From Triglochin maritima (taxonomy: Eukaryota; Streptophyta; Magnoliopsida; Alismatales; Juncaginaceae): a stretch of 64,000 nucleotides of DNA. Positions 35,438 to 47,914 of this stretch are shown piece by piece (within the stretch, counting starts at the first letter, position 1; each line of letters opens with the position of its first letter). Under the pieces are notes generated by a model, which did no database searches, was not told where the DNA came from, and worked only from the letters and a program-made list of their open reading frames with translations. The stretch spans positions 5,642,001-5,706,000 of the forward strand of contig OY821775.1 of NCBI GenBank assembly GCA_963682175.1, read 5' to 3'. Position numbers and translations under genes: made by a program.

Positions 35438-37939
35438 GTCTGGATAACACGCCCTTTTTTATTTAATTTTTTTAATTTTCTGTTAAATTAAATTTTTTCA
35501 GGTTCCGTTGCAAGATTTCGGTGGTGGTGGAGTAGATTACAGTGAGCTTTTTGACAGTAAAGAAATATTTACAACAATCGAGGATGCTTGTAAATGGGCG
35601 AAACAAGTTGCAATAGGAGCCGAATTTTTTTTGGTTATATCATCATACAAACCAAGAGCAAATAACCAGATGGATTGTTACCTGAGATGTGATCGCAGAC
35701 GTGAAATGATTTCTCGTGATACGAGTATTGCACTGCGAAAGAATACAAAAAGAAAATGTTCTGGTTGTCGGTTTTTAGTAAAAGTGGTGGAGCAACGGGA
35801 TCGTGATGGATGAGTCATTGTTTCTAGTAGCACCTATGGACAACACAACCACGCACTTGCAGTTTATTCAGAGGGTCACCGACAGGTCAGCGGACTTAGT
35901 GCTGGGGCAAAGCAAATTGTTCGTGATATGACAGAGGCACAAGCAAAACCACGTAACATTTTGTTGGCGGTAAAGAAGAAATTCTCGGACGATAATCCCA
36001 ATCAAAGACACATTTATAACTTCAGAGAGTACATGAGGAAGACGAAATCTGAAGACAGGAATCCCGCACAGCAGTTTCTCAGGGAGGCAGTGCGGCATAA
36101 CTATTTGCATTGGATTGTGGCAGATGAAGAAACTAATATCCTCACTTACGCATTTTTGGCACATCCGACTTCAGTTCAGTTGTTGCGTACATACCCATTC
36201 GTAATCTGCATGGATTCGATGTATAAGACGAACAAGTACAATATGCCATTGTTTGAGATGGTTGGGGTTACTCCAACAAACATGAATTTCCTCGTCGGAT
36301 ATGCGATTTTGCAGGATGAGACCGAGTCTAGTTACCGAAGGGTTTTGGAGAGGTTGCGTGATATGTTATTGGATATTGTTAGCCCGACTGCAATAATAAC
36401 GGACCGGGAGATGGGTCTGATGCGACCAGTGACAGATGTTTTTTTCCTGAGTCTGCTCATTTACTATGCACCTGACATATCAACAAAGACGTGTACAACT
36501 ACGCATACCACGTATTCGGCAAGGACAAACAACTTGCAGAGAGTTTCAGGCGTGGAAAGTGGAGGAGAGTCATGCTTTCTGATTCACAGACGTATTATAA
36601 TAGAGAATCCCATAATCTGAAAGATTCTTACAAGTATTGGCCAGTGTTGACGGAGTATGTGCAAGACACGTGGTTGATGCATAAGGAAAAGTTTGTGTTG
36701 AATTGGACGAATAAAGTTCTTCATTTCGGCAACACTACGAACTGCAGGGTGGAAAGTGAAGTGAATGTGTTCTAAAAGTTTTACTTTTAAATCTCGATTA
36801 TTATGAATTGAATGAGAAATCATTTTGTTCCTTGTTTATGTTATTCATCTTTTAGAAGTGTTAAGGAAGAGGCTCTTGGTCCTTAACCGTAGAGCTCTAA
36901 AAGATATTGGTTTACATAAAACAAAAGATATTCGCAATCATGGTAATTAACATGGGACATTAATTACCGAGTTAAGATTGTCGTGTTGGTCATAGATCAT
37001 TGTAGCTCTACAAGTGAGTGACAACACGGGTACACAAAAGAGGAAAATAGTACTTTTGTATACCGAATTGACCTAACAAGTAAAATATTCTAGGAATGTG
37101 TTTCTGTGTCATTAATATTTTACTGTGTCCTTGATCCTTTGATATGAGACTTATATCCGATCGCTTAAGGAGTTCTTAATTATACTAGTGTCTTGAGTTA
37201 TCGATGAGTGTACTGTAAAGACATTAGTTAATTAATTATAACTTTTGTTGGAGAAGATAGTTAGTCAAAAGATTATCATTGCCCATCTTAATTTAGTGAT
37301 GATATTAGTGGGCCCCTTGATAAAGCAAAGTTATAATGTGCACAATGTGATTTGAGTTAAGTCGTATATTTATAACTAGCTTAAAGAGATCAAGAAATGA
37401 ATATTAATACAAAGATAACACAATACTACTTTGTGTGTATTCTTAATATCATGAGGCAAGGGACGGACACAAGTGGTGCACTCCATCACTAAATGGATCG
37501 GGTTTTGGTTCGAGTGGAATTAAGACATCTAACTAATTGGAAGCTATAATGTGTAGCTAGATACCGCTTATAGCTTGTGATATTAAGCTCTTAATATCAC
37601 TGCCAACTTAGTTTAGATCCTCCCATAGGTCACACCGCAAAAACCAGGAAACAAGAAGCTTGATTTTTGGTTCATATGATGAGTCGGGTTTCTTATAGAA
37701 AATATGACTCATATGGTGAACAAGTAAAATCAATTATGTTGCATATAACATAATTAGAATAATGATAAATTCATATGAGATGCATATATTATGGGGTGCA
37801 ATAATTTATTATTGCATAGGATAATATATTGCATAAGTTGTGAATTTGTTAAAACCTCAAAAGTTCAAATTTTGTTGGAAATAAATCCAAAATTTGAAAA
37901 AGGCAAAATCGGGTAGAAGTTCGGTAATCCGTTATGGTT

Positions 37940-38234
37940 CGGTCGACCGAAGGATCCGTGGATCGGTCAACCGAACGTGGAACGGATGGTCAAATTGATT
38001 GACCGAACTTGACAAAATTGTCTGGATCTTTGGTACGGTGTACCGAACCAGAGACGGTCGACCGAACAATGTCAAGTTCCGATATTTTCGGTTAACCGAA
38101 TAGCACTCAATCTTGGACGAGAATTAGTCCGATCGGTTAAGGAGAATTTTTCTCCTTAAGATTCGGTCATCCGTCACGTACTCGGTTAAACAATCGTGAC
38201 ATATTCGGTTAACCGAGTGGGACTCGGTAAACCG
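37940..38234. promoter_or_regulatory. CGGTNNACCG palindrome cluster in LTR A
   Basis: Seven exact sites start at 37,940, 37,964, 38,036, 38,055, 38,089, 38,206 and 38,225, with centres CG, CA, GT, CG, TA, TA and AA. Most extend to TTCGGT...ACCGAA. The cluster ends about 180 bp upstream of the TATA box. Confidence 0.8.
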
Positions 38235-38416
38235 AAGCACGATCGATTTTCTGCCTTTGATAATTAAGAGATTAATTTGATCAATGGTTGGATTAGCTCC
38301 AAACTTGGTCAAACGTTTTGTGGGTGCATGTAATGCATTATGGAATTAATTTATGAGAGAAAATGTCAAGAACTCGTGGCTTAAGAGTAGCTATGATTGA
38401 GAGTAAGATAGGAGCC

Positions 38417-38425
38417 TATAAATAG
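38417..38425 (+). promoter_or_regulatory. TATA box of LTR A
   Basis: TATAAATAG; identical in LTR B. Confidence 0.7.
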
Positions 38426-40635
38426 GTCCTTATTCTCCTCAATTGATATAAGTTTTTTTTCTAATTATTTTCTCTCCAAAATTCACCACAAAAATCCACG
38501 AAAATTCTCTTAGTTTTCTAAGTCTTTGAAGGAGAAATCTCAAAGGCTAAGGAAGGGGTTTGTAGATAGATTCTAAGCTTGTTTGGAGATCGATTGGCTA
38601 GCTCCTTTCTCTCCAACCTTGTTTAGGGTTTCGGTGAACACTCGGAGGCATCCGGCGCAACGAGAAGCGACGATTGGCTTCCTCAACGTCTCCGAATCTT
38701 CAAGAAGTTTTAGAGAACTTCTAGGTATAAATTTCGGAGCCCATATTTGTTTTAATAAAGTTTAGAAACTAGATATTGAAACAAATTGATGCATGCATGA
38801 AATAAATCATAGAAAAATTGTAAATTGATCCTTATTGTGTGTAAAAATTTCGAAAATATATATGTACAATTAAACATGAAATCCTACAGAAAGTGCGCAT
38901 TCGGCTCTGAAAGAGTGGATCACTACATCGATTGCCGCTCTCGACACTCTTTTCGACCGCGTGAACTCGACTATTGAAATGCAGCTGACGAATATTCGGA
39001 ACTTTTTGAAGATTCGAGACGTCGAATTGTGGCAACCTACATAGGTCCTTTGTTTCAGCATATAAATGGGTGAGTTTCGCATCACTGCTTGTCGTTATTG
39101 AATCGGGAGTTGATGAAAATGCAGGACTTAAGTGATGAAGTTGAATATCATTGCGGGTGTTCTTTTCTGACATCACATGGGATTCCTTGTGCATGTACCA
39201 TGTACGAGTGTTTTGCGTCAGGTGATGGAATTTATTTAGAGCAGATTCATCCATACTGGAAAACATTTGTCATTGGAGAATGAGTCCAGATGTCAGAGTT
39301 TATGGATCAGTCAGCACAAGACGTCGAGCATTTTCGGAAGCTCGTTGATGAGATTTCGGAGAGCGACCCTGCCTGCCGTAATTTGTAGTGCCTCTCGTAT
39401 TTTATACGAACAGTTACACCCCGATCAGTCGAACTATGGAGAACCCGTAGAAAATACTAAGGTACGAGGTCGACCTAGGGGAAAGTCGACACGTCGGGAC
39501 CCGAGTGCCTTCGAGTATGCTGAGCGAGGTCGTGGTCGGTCTGACAGTAGTGGGAGCAGGGGTCGTGGTCAGTCTTCCAATTCGTCTCGATCGTCCGTGA
39601 ACACGGGCACATGATCTTCTGGTATGACGATATCTTTGTTGTTATTTAATATATATCAGTAATCTAGATGGGGTTGAATATATTATCTCCTAATTTTGTT
39701 GTTTTAATGAATTGTTATTTATCTATCTTACAGTGTCCGGACGGATTGACGTGGACAACTTCCCATATGTTGATAGACTGCCAGGAATCATTTTACCATT
39801 TCTGGAAAGGTGGAATGACGTACGTGTTGATGGCAACTGTGGATTTTGATGTGTTGTCGATGTCTTCCATGGTGGTCAAGAGCACTGGTCGTACGCCTGT
39901 CGTGCGATTTCTAATGAGATAGGTGCACGTCCTATTTATGAGAGTGTCTATTTCGGAAATGTGGTAGAGGCTCGTCACCGAATTGATTGGGGCGGGGGAG
40001 CTTGTGGCGAGAATCATTATATGGAGGTTTAGGCCGACTTGTTTCCTATTGCTAATTTTTACAAGTGTGCGGTCATGTATTTCGCAATGGGAACGGATGG
40101 TTCGTTGTTCCCGTGTCTTACTGTGCTACCTTAGGAGAGTTCGTCTGCCATGACAAGGCCTGTGAGAGAGTTGGTTATTGCTCATTTAGGGAGTTGCAGA
40201 CATTTTATTCGTTTGGAATTAGCTAATAATTTCCCAGTACCTCCTATAGCGACCTTATGGTATCAAATGCGAGATGAGAGTGTTGTTGGATGGGAGAATC
40301 AGTACGAAAGTAGGATAGAGTATTGGAACCGTTTATGTAGTACATTTTGATTGTAATTTGTAATGCATTTGTAATGTATAATATATCGTGTATTTGTACT
40401 TATATCGTGTTGTTCTTTTACCATATTTTAAATTTAAGTATTATTTGATATCTAAAGAAATAAGTTGAAGATATTTTTGTGACAAATAAATTTCAAAATT
40501 ACGATAGTCAAAGAAATACGTAGAAGATATGTTCGTAAGAAATAAATAATAAGAGTACACAAATAAGCATAACCATATACCAACAAATGTTGTAACAGTA
40601 CAACATATAACAACATAATAGTAAAAGCAAGTCAA

Positions 40636-42267
40636 CTACAGCTCAGCATCCGAATCATGGTCTGAAATGCCCAACTGGTTGTTCCAATCCTCGATGAGGC
40701 GATCCCAATCTGTACATGCAAGTCTCGTATCCTCAGTCGGCATCCTTTCTCTTTGTCGCAAGCACGGCTGCGTACACCGTATCACCCTACTCATCCACTG
40801 TATGTAAAATAAAAATTAGCGTACATTAACAATAATAACAAAATATACATTACAATTACAAATAAAATTAGATAAACTTACCGCATCGGCACATGTCCTA
40901 TCCAGTGGTCTCTCCGGTCTCGGAATGATACCGCGTACGACAAGTGGATGTGAGCACCTACCGAACCACTGCAAATAATCTGCATCACAAGTGGAGGGGT
41001 CGCGACTATGACTCAGATCGTCCAGGTGAAGTCGTCCTACTCTCGGAAATGTCCTACAAACCGATTCCGCGAACGAAACGTTATGCCTGACGTCGTACGT
41101 CGTTGCAATCGCAGACCGTACTGCATGCTCGGGAATCGGGATGTCAATCGGGATCACCTGAACGTAACCTAACTGACGCAACACGCGATCAGGTAAATAA
41201 GACTGTGTGATATCCCTATAACGAATAACGCCCATAAATGTAGTCCTCGGCACAGCTACAACAGGCTCAGAACCATACGACAACCACTCCACCTAAACGT
41301 TTATACGTTAATAATAATAAAGTTGAAATTTAAATAAACGTGAATGATATATACATTATATACCTGCGATGCAGTCATCTGATCTAGTCGTCTACGAATA
41401 GAAAGAAGTCGACCCTCACTCTTATCCTCGGTCCGGACAGCCCACATACGTGAACGAGGATGACCACGCTCAACAATCTTCTGCTCCCGATGCCGGCGGA
41501 AAGCAGGAAAATACTCATATATCGAAGCCTGCAGCAGTGTAAGACAACCCGTAATCCCAGAACAATCAGCACGACTCGATATACCCAACTGGCGATACAG
41601 ATATGTCAACGTCGCCGACCCCCATGAGTACTGACCAATGGTATCTGGTTCCCTCACCTCCAATATGTCGCGTGGTCTGACTCTGCAACCGCTCTTGTCG
41701 ACAAACAAGACGTAGCCTAGCAGTAAGAAGAGGTAAGCAGTCATCTGCGTATCCTCAGTCCGTGGTGGTCGCCCCCGTCTGCAACACTCATCCACAACAT
41801 CGATACTAACACCACCGCCACTCCATATGAGCTATCCGCCCAAGACCCTCCAGGCTGACACCCAGCAACTCAGATACATATAACTTCAGCTCAGATGTCG
41901 GCACCTGCGCACTGACCATAGGACCCTCAACAGGAATGTGCAGAATCTGAAAAGACGTCATGTAACATGATCGTCATCTCTCCGAACGGCAAGTGTTGGT
42001 GTCAGGCTGCCACCGCTCCACGAAAGCCGAAATCAACGGCATGTCGATGCAAGAAAACATGTTGTACGGCAAGTGACCCAGTCCACTGTCACTGATGGTC
42101 GCCGTCATATCATCAGTCATCACCGAACGCCATGCCTGCAATGGCGTACTGGCTCTGTGCCGATTATGGCACTTCAGAACCTTCCGATCCTCGCCATCCC
42201 AGATGCGTCTGGCGATGTGGCCTCCGAAACTCGGAATGACGCTGTCATCTAGAGGACCACCGGGCAT
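40636..42267 (-). pseudogene. Plant mobile domain (PMD, MAIN-like) gene of MULE1
   Basis: Minus strand, three exons: 42,267-41,364, 41,292-40,882 and 40,797-40,636, with GT-AG junctions in phase and a TAG stop at 40,636. Exon 1 has HIARRIWDGEDRKVLKCHNR and FVERWQPDTNT, then, after one-base frameshifts near 41,995 and about 41,900, LYVSELLGVSLEGLGR and YSWGSATLTYLYRQLG. Exon 2 has YRDITQSYLPDRVLRQLGYV and DADYLQWFGRCSHP. The last exon ends LGISDHDSDAEL. PMD genes occur as cargo of several plant transposons. It is convergent with the transposase-OTU gene, with about 285 bp between stops. Only two or three small indels separate it from an open frame, so it decayed recently. Confidence 0.88.
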
Positions 42268-42561
42268 AATATCTGTGACGACCCAAGACTCGTCCTCACT
42301 CCTCTTCTTCTTCTGAGCTCGGGCGTCTGCAGTGCACGAACTCGAATCACCGGTAACAAACTGGCCACCCCGACCCTTCCTAATGACCCACTCAGCCGAA
42401 GTACTACAATCTCGCCCTCATCCTCGACCAGACTGATGTATCGCCTCCTCCTGTGGCCCCAAGCCATACCGGCCCCCATCATCACTATCGTTGTGACTCC
42501 TCAACTCATCTGAATCATCCTCGTCGTCGAAAGAATCACCAAGTGTCTGACGACGACGTAA

Positions 42562-42586
42562 CAAATCTCTCTCTCTCTCTCTCTCC
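42562..42586. repeat. (CT)n microsatellite
   Basis: An uninterrupted run of TC/CT dinucleotides upstream of the PMD gene. Confidence 0.9.
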
Positions 42587-42983
42587 TAACTGAAGCAGAA
42601 ATATCACGTGTACGTGGATGACGAGGACCTGACTCGTCTGCTACACTATGTACCGCGCGTAAGAGAATTGATTTCCCTTTTCCTCCACGGTAACCCGATG
42701 ACTATTAATTCAATTTTAAAAAAAATTTTATTAATGGATTTACTAAACTAATTATTAACTTAATAATCGATTTATTTAGCAATTATCACAATTAATCAAT
42801 AATCCTTTACTAAAATCATACACAACTAATTATTAACATAATAATCAATTTATTTAGTGATTATCACAATTTATAATCAATAAAGGATTACTAAACTAAT
42901 TTAATTTATTATTAACATAATATTCAATTTATTTTAAATTTATTACAATTTATAATCAATTTAAAAAATTAAAAAAAATCCTG

Positions 42984-43030
42984 GGTGTTTGCGGGAGACG
43001 CCTGCCCTACGTGGGAGGCGTCTCCCGCGG
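42984..43030. repeat. Subterminal inverted repeat of MULE1, right side
   Basis: GGGAGACGCC ... GGCGTCTCCC with a short centre. Its GACGCCT arm matches the 33-bp repeat units at 35.3-35.4 kb, so both subterminal regions carry the same kind of palindrome. Confidence 0.75.
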
Positions 43031-44263
43031 ACTCCCCACCCAATTTTTTTAAAAAAATTAATTAAAATAAACAGGGCAATTTACCAGATATGAGTAGTCC
43101 GGGGCGTCCGCTGGTTCTTTTCCTGACCTCCTAGAAATTATATCTGGTGAATAGAAGAGTTATATGAAGAGAAAGTTGTGTTAAAAGAGTGAAATGAAGA
43201 GTTATATAAGTAGAAAGAGTAGATGAGCAAAATGGTAATCTGTTTGAGCGATTTAAGTAGTTTTAGTGCGACGAATATGAGTTCAGTAACTTTTTTATTA
43301 TTTAGATAACACATTCATATTTTTCTCTTTTTTGTTGTCAATTTAAGTATCGTATTGTAAGAGTTTGTTGATTTTAAAATTATTTTTTCTTAATTATAAG
43401 TTAGGTGCTTCGACAAAACTAGAGAAAATTGGTACTTGGATTAAAAATCCAAAATATCCAATTTTGTACCAAATATCGAAAAAAACTTATCTCTTGCTTA
43501 AAAATTAAAAACAATTGTCGTAATATGTAATATGAAACATTCAGAAATAATGAAAATATTAAAAGTAAGGTTTGAAATTTTCCACAATTTTTCCATTGAG
43601 AAAATATTGTCGAGGAAAGTATAACACGTTTTTGTGTTAGAATTTTTCTCTCTCTTTTTATTACGAGTTTTTTAGATTTTAATGATTTTGTTTTATAATC
43701 CTATTTTCTAGGTTGACGTAGACATTCGGCTGGAAGAAAAAAAATTAGATGAGTTTTTTGAAAATTTTGATCGCAAAAGTCTTGCAATATGGTACTTAAA
43801 TTGACAACGAAAAAAGAGAAATATGAATATTTTATCAAAATACTAAAAATATTATTCTATCATTTTAAAATCAAGTTTTTTTTATGGAAATACATAATTT
43901 GTTAAAAATATGGATAATAACTAGAAAACGGTAATAGAAAAACCCTTTTTTTATTCGAAGACGATAATAACTATTTTTTTCTAGACACTTATATTTTGCC
44001 AATTTCTTATTTTTCCCTTATTTTTTGAATTTTCCCTTTTTTATTTCTTATATTTTTATTTTTTTTACAATTTATATGTTTTGACAATTTCTTTAAAAGA
44101 AAAAATTCAAACAAGAACTAATCCAATATTACAAAACACTACAAAATCAAGAAAAATACCCATCAGACTTTCATGTGCCCCCGAGTCTGGTTGAAACTTG
44201 GGCGAGTCCGACTGCTAAGATTCTGGCTGAGGCAAGTCGGCTAAGAACGTTGCGAGTGCCATT

Positions 44264-45400
44264 TCAGATTCGCGTCGAATGCGGGCGATGATTTTTTTGA
44301 GAGTCCATATGTTGCTTCCACCATCTTTGCTTATATGGTTCCTGAGATTGGTAGCATGCCTTGTCTATTACAATTTTGCCTATATGTGGAGGATTGTATG
44401 CATTGCCTTTTTTAAATTTGATCACCCCAGTCATACATAAAATGTAGAGACAAGCATACATTGTTGAGTGCATATGCATGTAAATCATCAAACAGTTGTT
44501 GACAAACTTGTACCAACTCAAAAACATGTTTGGTCACTTAGCTTTAATTGTTGGTAGTAAATTCTCTATTAAACATGTCTTCACCACCTCTTTGGTAACA
44601 AAAACAATTGGCTTTCTTTCTAAGATTCCAGTTGTCCTATTTTTTGATGTCATCTTAGCTGGTTGGATAACTGTAAATGGAAACGAGCTAATTTTTCCAT
44701 CAAATAATATTTCTTTGTTGTTTCCAAATCTTGGTCTTGCTAATGTTGTTAAGAACATGACTTTTGTGATAAAACAATTTTATTTACATGTTATAAGTAG
44801 CACTGTTTATAGTGGGTCTAAGTAGAACTTTTGTGTTGGTTTAGTCATAAATAACCATTTTTTCGTCTATGTGCACATAGCCATACATGACTTCAAATTC
44901 TGGTTGTGTGCTAAGTGAGGCAGGAACTAAGTCAGAATGTTAACTTTTTTTTCTCTTGTGTAAGATGTGGTTTGATGGCATTTGTGTGTGATTTAATCTT
45001 TCCTGCTTGCACAACTTTGTGGACCGTTGATTTAGGCATTCCTTATGCTTTAGATTGTGATCTTATGTTAATCCTTTTGCTTAGTGGGATTTCTCTGGGT
45101 TTTGACATTCTATGACAGTGACTTACCTCCCCACCCTACCCGTTCTCTTGTGTCTCACATCAATTGTTTTCTCTTATTGCAACTGCTTCTTGGCTTTACT
45201 TCAAATGTCACCACTTGTCCGTCCTCCTTGAGTCATTGAAGTCATGGGCCACAGAATTGATGAAACCTCTCGTCAACTTGCCTTCCTGACGATGATGCAA
45301 GAGCACCTCAACAATTTTTGGCTTCTCCACATTGGTCCACCTCCTAGAGTTTGTGGAGTTTGTTGTTGCTTTTGCTTTCATCCTCAACTTCTTCCTGCTA
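44264..45400 (-). pseudogene. Mariner-like (Tc1/mariner) transposase relic
   Basis: Minus strand. RRWTNVEKPKIVEVLLHHRQ and LTRGFINSVAHDFNDS (about 45,345-45,230) form the N-terminal helix-turn-helix region. PKSTVHKVVQAGKIKSHTN (about 45,040-44,970) is the second DNA-binding part. VHIDEK at about 44,875 is the first catalytic aspartate block, with one extra A breaking the frame. KVMFLTTLARPRF, FDGKIS and PAKMTSKNRTTGILERKPI follow (44,758-44,534). The later catalytic blocks are not recognisable; an open frame continues to 44,264. Typical of plant mariner elements, inactive. Confidence 0.85.
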
Positions 45401-45454
45401 TTGTAATGTGGTGTTTGTAATGGGTATGTGTTGTAACTGCCTTATTTATAGGGC

Positions 45455-45945
45455 TCAGGTTGTGTCATGTACACATCCTCTTCCAAAAACCCATTTAGGA
45501 AGTGGTTTTGAGATCCATTTGCCAAATCTCATAGTTATAATGAGCAACAATTGCTAAGAGTATCCGAATGGATTTAAGCATGACGATTGGAGAAAATGTT
45601 TCATCATAGTCTATACCATGAACCTATCTATAACATTTTGCTACCAACCTAGCTTCGAAACACTCACGTTTCCATCACTGTCTATTTCAATTTAAAAATC
45701 CATTTGCAGCCTATGGGTGTTAACCCATCTGTCAAATCAACCAAGTTCCAAACTTGATTTTCAGACATGAATTCTATTTCAGATTTCATGGCTTCAAGCC
45801 ATTTTTCGGAATCTGGCCCCGTCATAGCTTCTTTGTAGTTGTTAGGCTCCTGACTTTCCAAAAGTAGAATTTCACAACTATCGATCAAAAGGAAATCAAC
45901 ATACCTTTTGGGCCGAGATCGTGGCCTATCAGATCTATGTAGGAA
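45455..45945 (-). pseudogene. Copia polyprotein fragment, inverted copy
   Basis: Reads SCEILLLESQEPNNYKEAMT, EKWLEAMKSEIEFM and TPIGCKWIFKLK, the N-terminal part of a Ty1/copia reverse transcriptase, then HGIDYDETFSP and VYMTQPE with frameshifts. It is about 90 percent like the plus-strand copy that starts only 13 bp away, making a head-to-head pair. Confidence 0.88.
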
Positions 45946-47088
45946 CCTCGTCCAAAGTAACTAAAGGTTATTACTTTTATAACCAATCAGAGAACAAAGT
46001 GTTTGTTGCTCGTGATTGTGTCTATTTAGAAAGGGAATTTCTTTCCAAACAAACAAGTGAGAGTAACACAATTCTCGAAGAAATTCGAGAAGAACAACAA
46101 ATGGATGTGGTTCAACCCACATCAGAGGCAACGACATCTGTGTATAACACATCAATCGAGGTGGGAGTACCTATGTTGGAGATAGAGGTACATGACTCTA
46201 AAAAACTCGACAAGGGTTATAGATAATGTCTCTAAAGTCGTGCATTCACCACACGACTCTATTACTGTCCCACTTGAATCTAATTCATGCGAAGATTCAC
46301 AAACTGTTGTAAACACTTCTCATGTTGCTCCAGTCCTACGTAGATCTGATAGTCCACGATCTCTCCCCAAGAGGTATGTTGATTTCCTTTTGACCGAGAG
46401 TTGTGAAATCTTACTTTTGGAAAGTCAGGAGCCTAACAACTACAAAGAAGCTATGACGGGTCCAGATTCCAAAAATGGCTTAGAGCCATGAAATTTGAAA
46501 TGGAATCCTTGTCTGAAAAATCAAGTTTGGAACTTGGCTGATTTGACAGATGGGGTAACACCCACAGGCTGCAAATGGATTTTTAAATTGAAAACAGACA
46601 ATGATGGAAACGTAAGCGTTTTCAAAGCTAGGCTGGTGTTTAACGTGAGTTTTTTGTTCGTTTTGGTATGTATATTTTGGTGTTGCGAAGACCTCTCAAG
46701 AATTCATGATGGAATTCCGCACCTTACAACTTCATGTAGAAGAATACCTCATCATGTCATGCTCACATCATTCATTTGTACAGGAAATTCAATAAATGTA
46801 AATAACTAGCTAGAAAGTAAATAAGTGCAACATTTTCTTTCACTAAATAAAAATAATAAATATGAAATACGAGAGTTGGACATATTTATTTGTTGCACGA
46901 ATGAAATGATTTTTATATTTTGATATATGTAGGACGAGGATTTATCAACTCATGCTTTGATTGGTTCGACAATAATCTCTGTTTTGTTATGATATATCAT
47001 CACAATATGGTTAGTTTAGCCTCATAACCTAGGAGGGAATGTATAGTGTGGTCTCATATTTTGGGGACGTGGTAAGCAATTTATTCTT

Positions 47089-47261
47089 TGTTATAAAATA
47101 ATAGAACAAAGAACAAAGAAGATGATGATTTGAGGGAGAATAATTGTTTGTATTTTTCCATCAACAAAGTATTACAATGGTCTCCTATTTATAGGTTATA
47201 TGAGGCAAACGAAAGAGTGTATGTTACAAGAGTTTACAAATGAGAATGTGATAGGTGTAAG
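47089..47261 (-). repeat. 3' LTR remnant of element G
   Basis: About 165 bp strongly matching 54,377-54,545. Its beginning is lost at the junction with the F fragment, and LTR B is inserted in it. Confidence 0.85.
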
Positions 47262-47723
47262 TGTAGGATTTCATGTTTAATTGCACATATATATTTTCAG
47301 AATTTTTATGTACAATAAGGATCAATTACAATTTTTCTATGATTTGTTTCATGCATGCATCGGTTTGTTTCAATAACTAGTTTCAAAAACTTTATTAAAA
47401 CAAACATGGGCTTCGAAATTCATACCTAGAAGTTCTCTAAAACTTCTTGATGATCCGGAGATGTTGAGGAAGACGATAGTCGCTTCCCGTTGCGCCGGAT
47501 GCCTCCGAGTGTTCACCGAAACCCTAAACAAGGTTGGAGAGAAAGGAGCTAGCCAATCAATCTCCAAACGAGCTTAGAATCTAGCTACAAACCCATTCCT
47601 TAATCTCTGAGATTTCTCCTTCCAAAGACTTAGAAATTTAAGATACTTTTCGTGGCTTTTTGTGGTGAATTAAGAGAGAAAAGAATTAGCAAAACATGTG
47701 TGTCAACTAATGAGAATAAGGAC

Positions 47724-47732
47724 CTATTTATA
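47724..47732 (-). promoter_or_regulatory. TATA box of LTR B
   Basis: TATAAATAG on the minus strand. Confidence 0.7.
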
Positions 47733-47914
47733 GGCTCCTATCTTACTCTCAATCATGGCTATTCTTAAGCCATGTTCTCTTGACTTTTTCTCTCATAAAT
47801 TAATTCCAAAATGCATTATATGCACCCACAAAACGTTTGACCAAGTTTGGAGCTAATCCAACTATTGATCAAATTAATCTCGTAATTATTAAAGGCAGAA
47901 AATCGATCGGGGTT

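Larger units (their letters stand above)
36757..38888 (+). mobile_element. LTR A, family 1, solo
   Basis: TGAAGTGAATGTG...GAAATCCTACA, 2,132 bp, with perfect target duplication GAAAG (36,752-36,756 and 38,889-38,893). It sits in the MULE1 transposase reading frame; removing it restores V-E-S-A-H-S. TATAAATAG at 38,417. No internal region adjoins, so it is a solo LTR. B and C are the other copies. Confidence 0.95.
35243..40350 (+). pseudogene. FAR1/MuDR-like transposase with C-terminal OTU protease domain
   Basis: Exon 1 from 35,243 (MSSEVPESGEVTGADF). After a TTTTCAG acceptor at about 35,500 comes a zinc-binding N-terminal domain (CSGCRFLVKV...GQHNHAL). The catalytic region has ICMDSMYKTNKYNMPLFEMV and IITDREMGLM (first two acidic residues). 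After a frameshift at about 36,450 comes ESAHLLCTWHINKDV. The codons for VES-AH are split by solo LTR A and continue at 38,894 as HSALKEWITTSIAALDTLFD. A SWIM finger is at about 39,150 (CGCSFLTSHGIPCAC). Exon end at 39,621, intron 39,622-39,733, then NDVRVDGNCGF (OTU D-G-N-C catalytic signature) and HFIRLELAN near the end. TGA stops at 35,811, 36,48x and within the OTU part, plus indels, make it inactive. Confidence 0.88.
35100..43286 (+). mobile_element. MULE1, Mutator-like element with transposase-OTU and PMD genes
   Basis: Inverted ends: GAATTACTATTCGTCG...AAAACTACTTAAATCG on the left, and GAACTCATATTCGTCG...AAAACTACTTAAATCG as the reverse complement on the right. A 9-bp target duplication, TAACTTTTG (35,091-35,099) and TAACTTTTT (43,287-43,295), differs by one base; 9 bp is the Mutator signature. 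It carries a plus-strand transposase with C-terminal OTU domain and a convergent minus-strand PMD gene. Solo LTR A is inserted; without it the element is about 6.05 kb. Confidence 0.9.
34870..44085. mobile_element. Foldback-type element interrupted by MULE1
   Basis: Left flank 34,870-35,099 and the reverse complement of 44,085-43,860 match, for example 'TTACCGTTTTCTAGTTATTAT' (left from about 34,998) and 'AAATGATAG.ATAA'. The homology continues past the MULE1 insertion: 43,310-43,380 matches the reverse complement of 43,840-43,770 ('GTTGTCAATTTAAGTA'). Without MULE1 it is about 1 kb with inverted arms of some 300 bp and no coding sequence. The pre-insertion site is visible because the right arm retains it. 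Confidence 0.75.

Noticed and set aside
38583..38765. 60-codon open frame conserved in LTRs A and B (47,370-47,567)
   Set aside because: It starts with TTG, not ATG. The two LTRs are recent copies, and the frame is not kept in LTR C, so conservation is explained by common descent.
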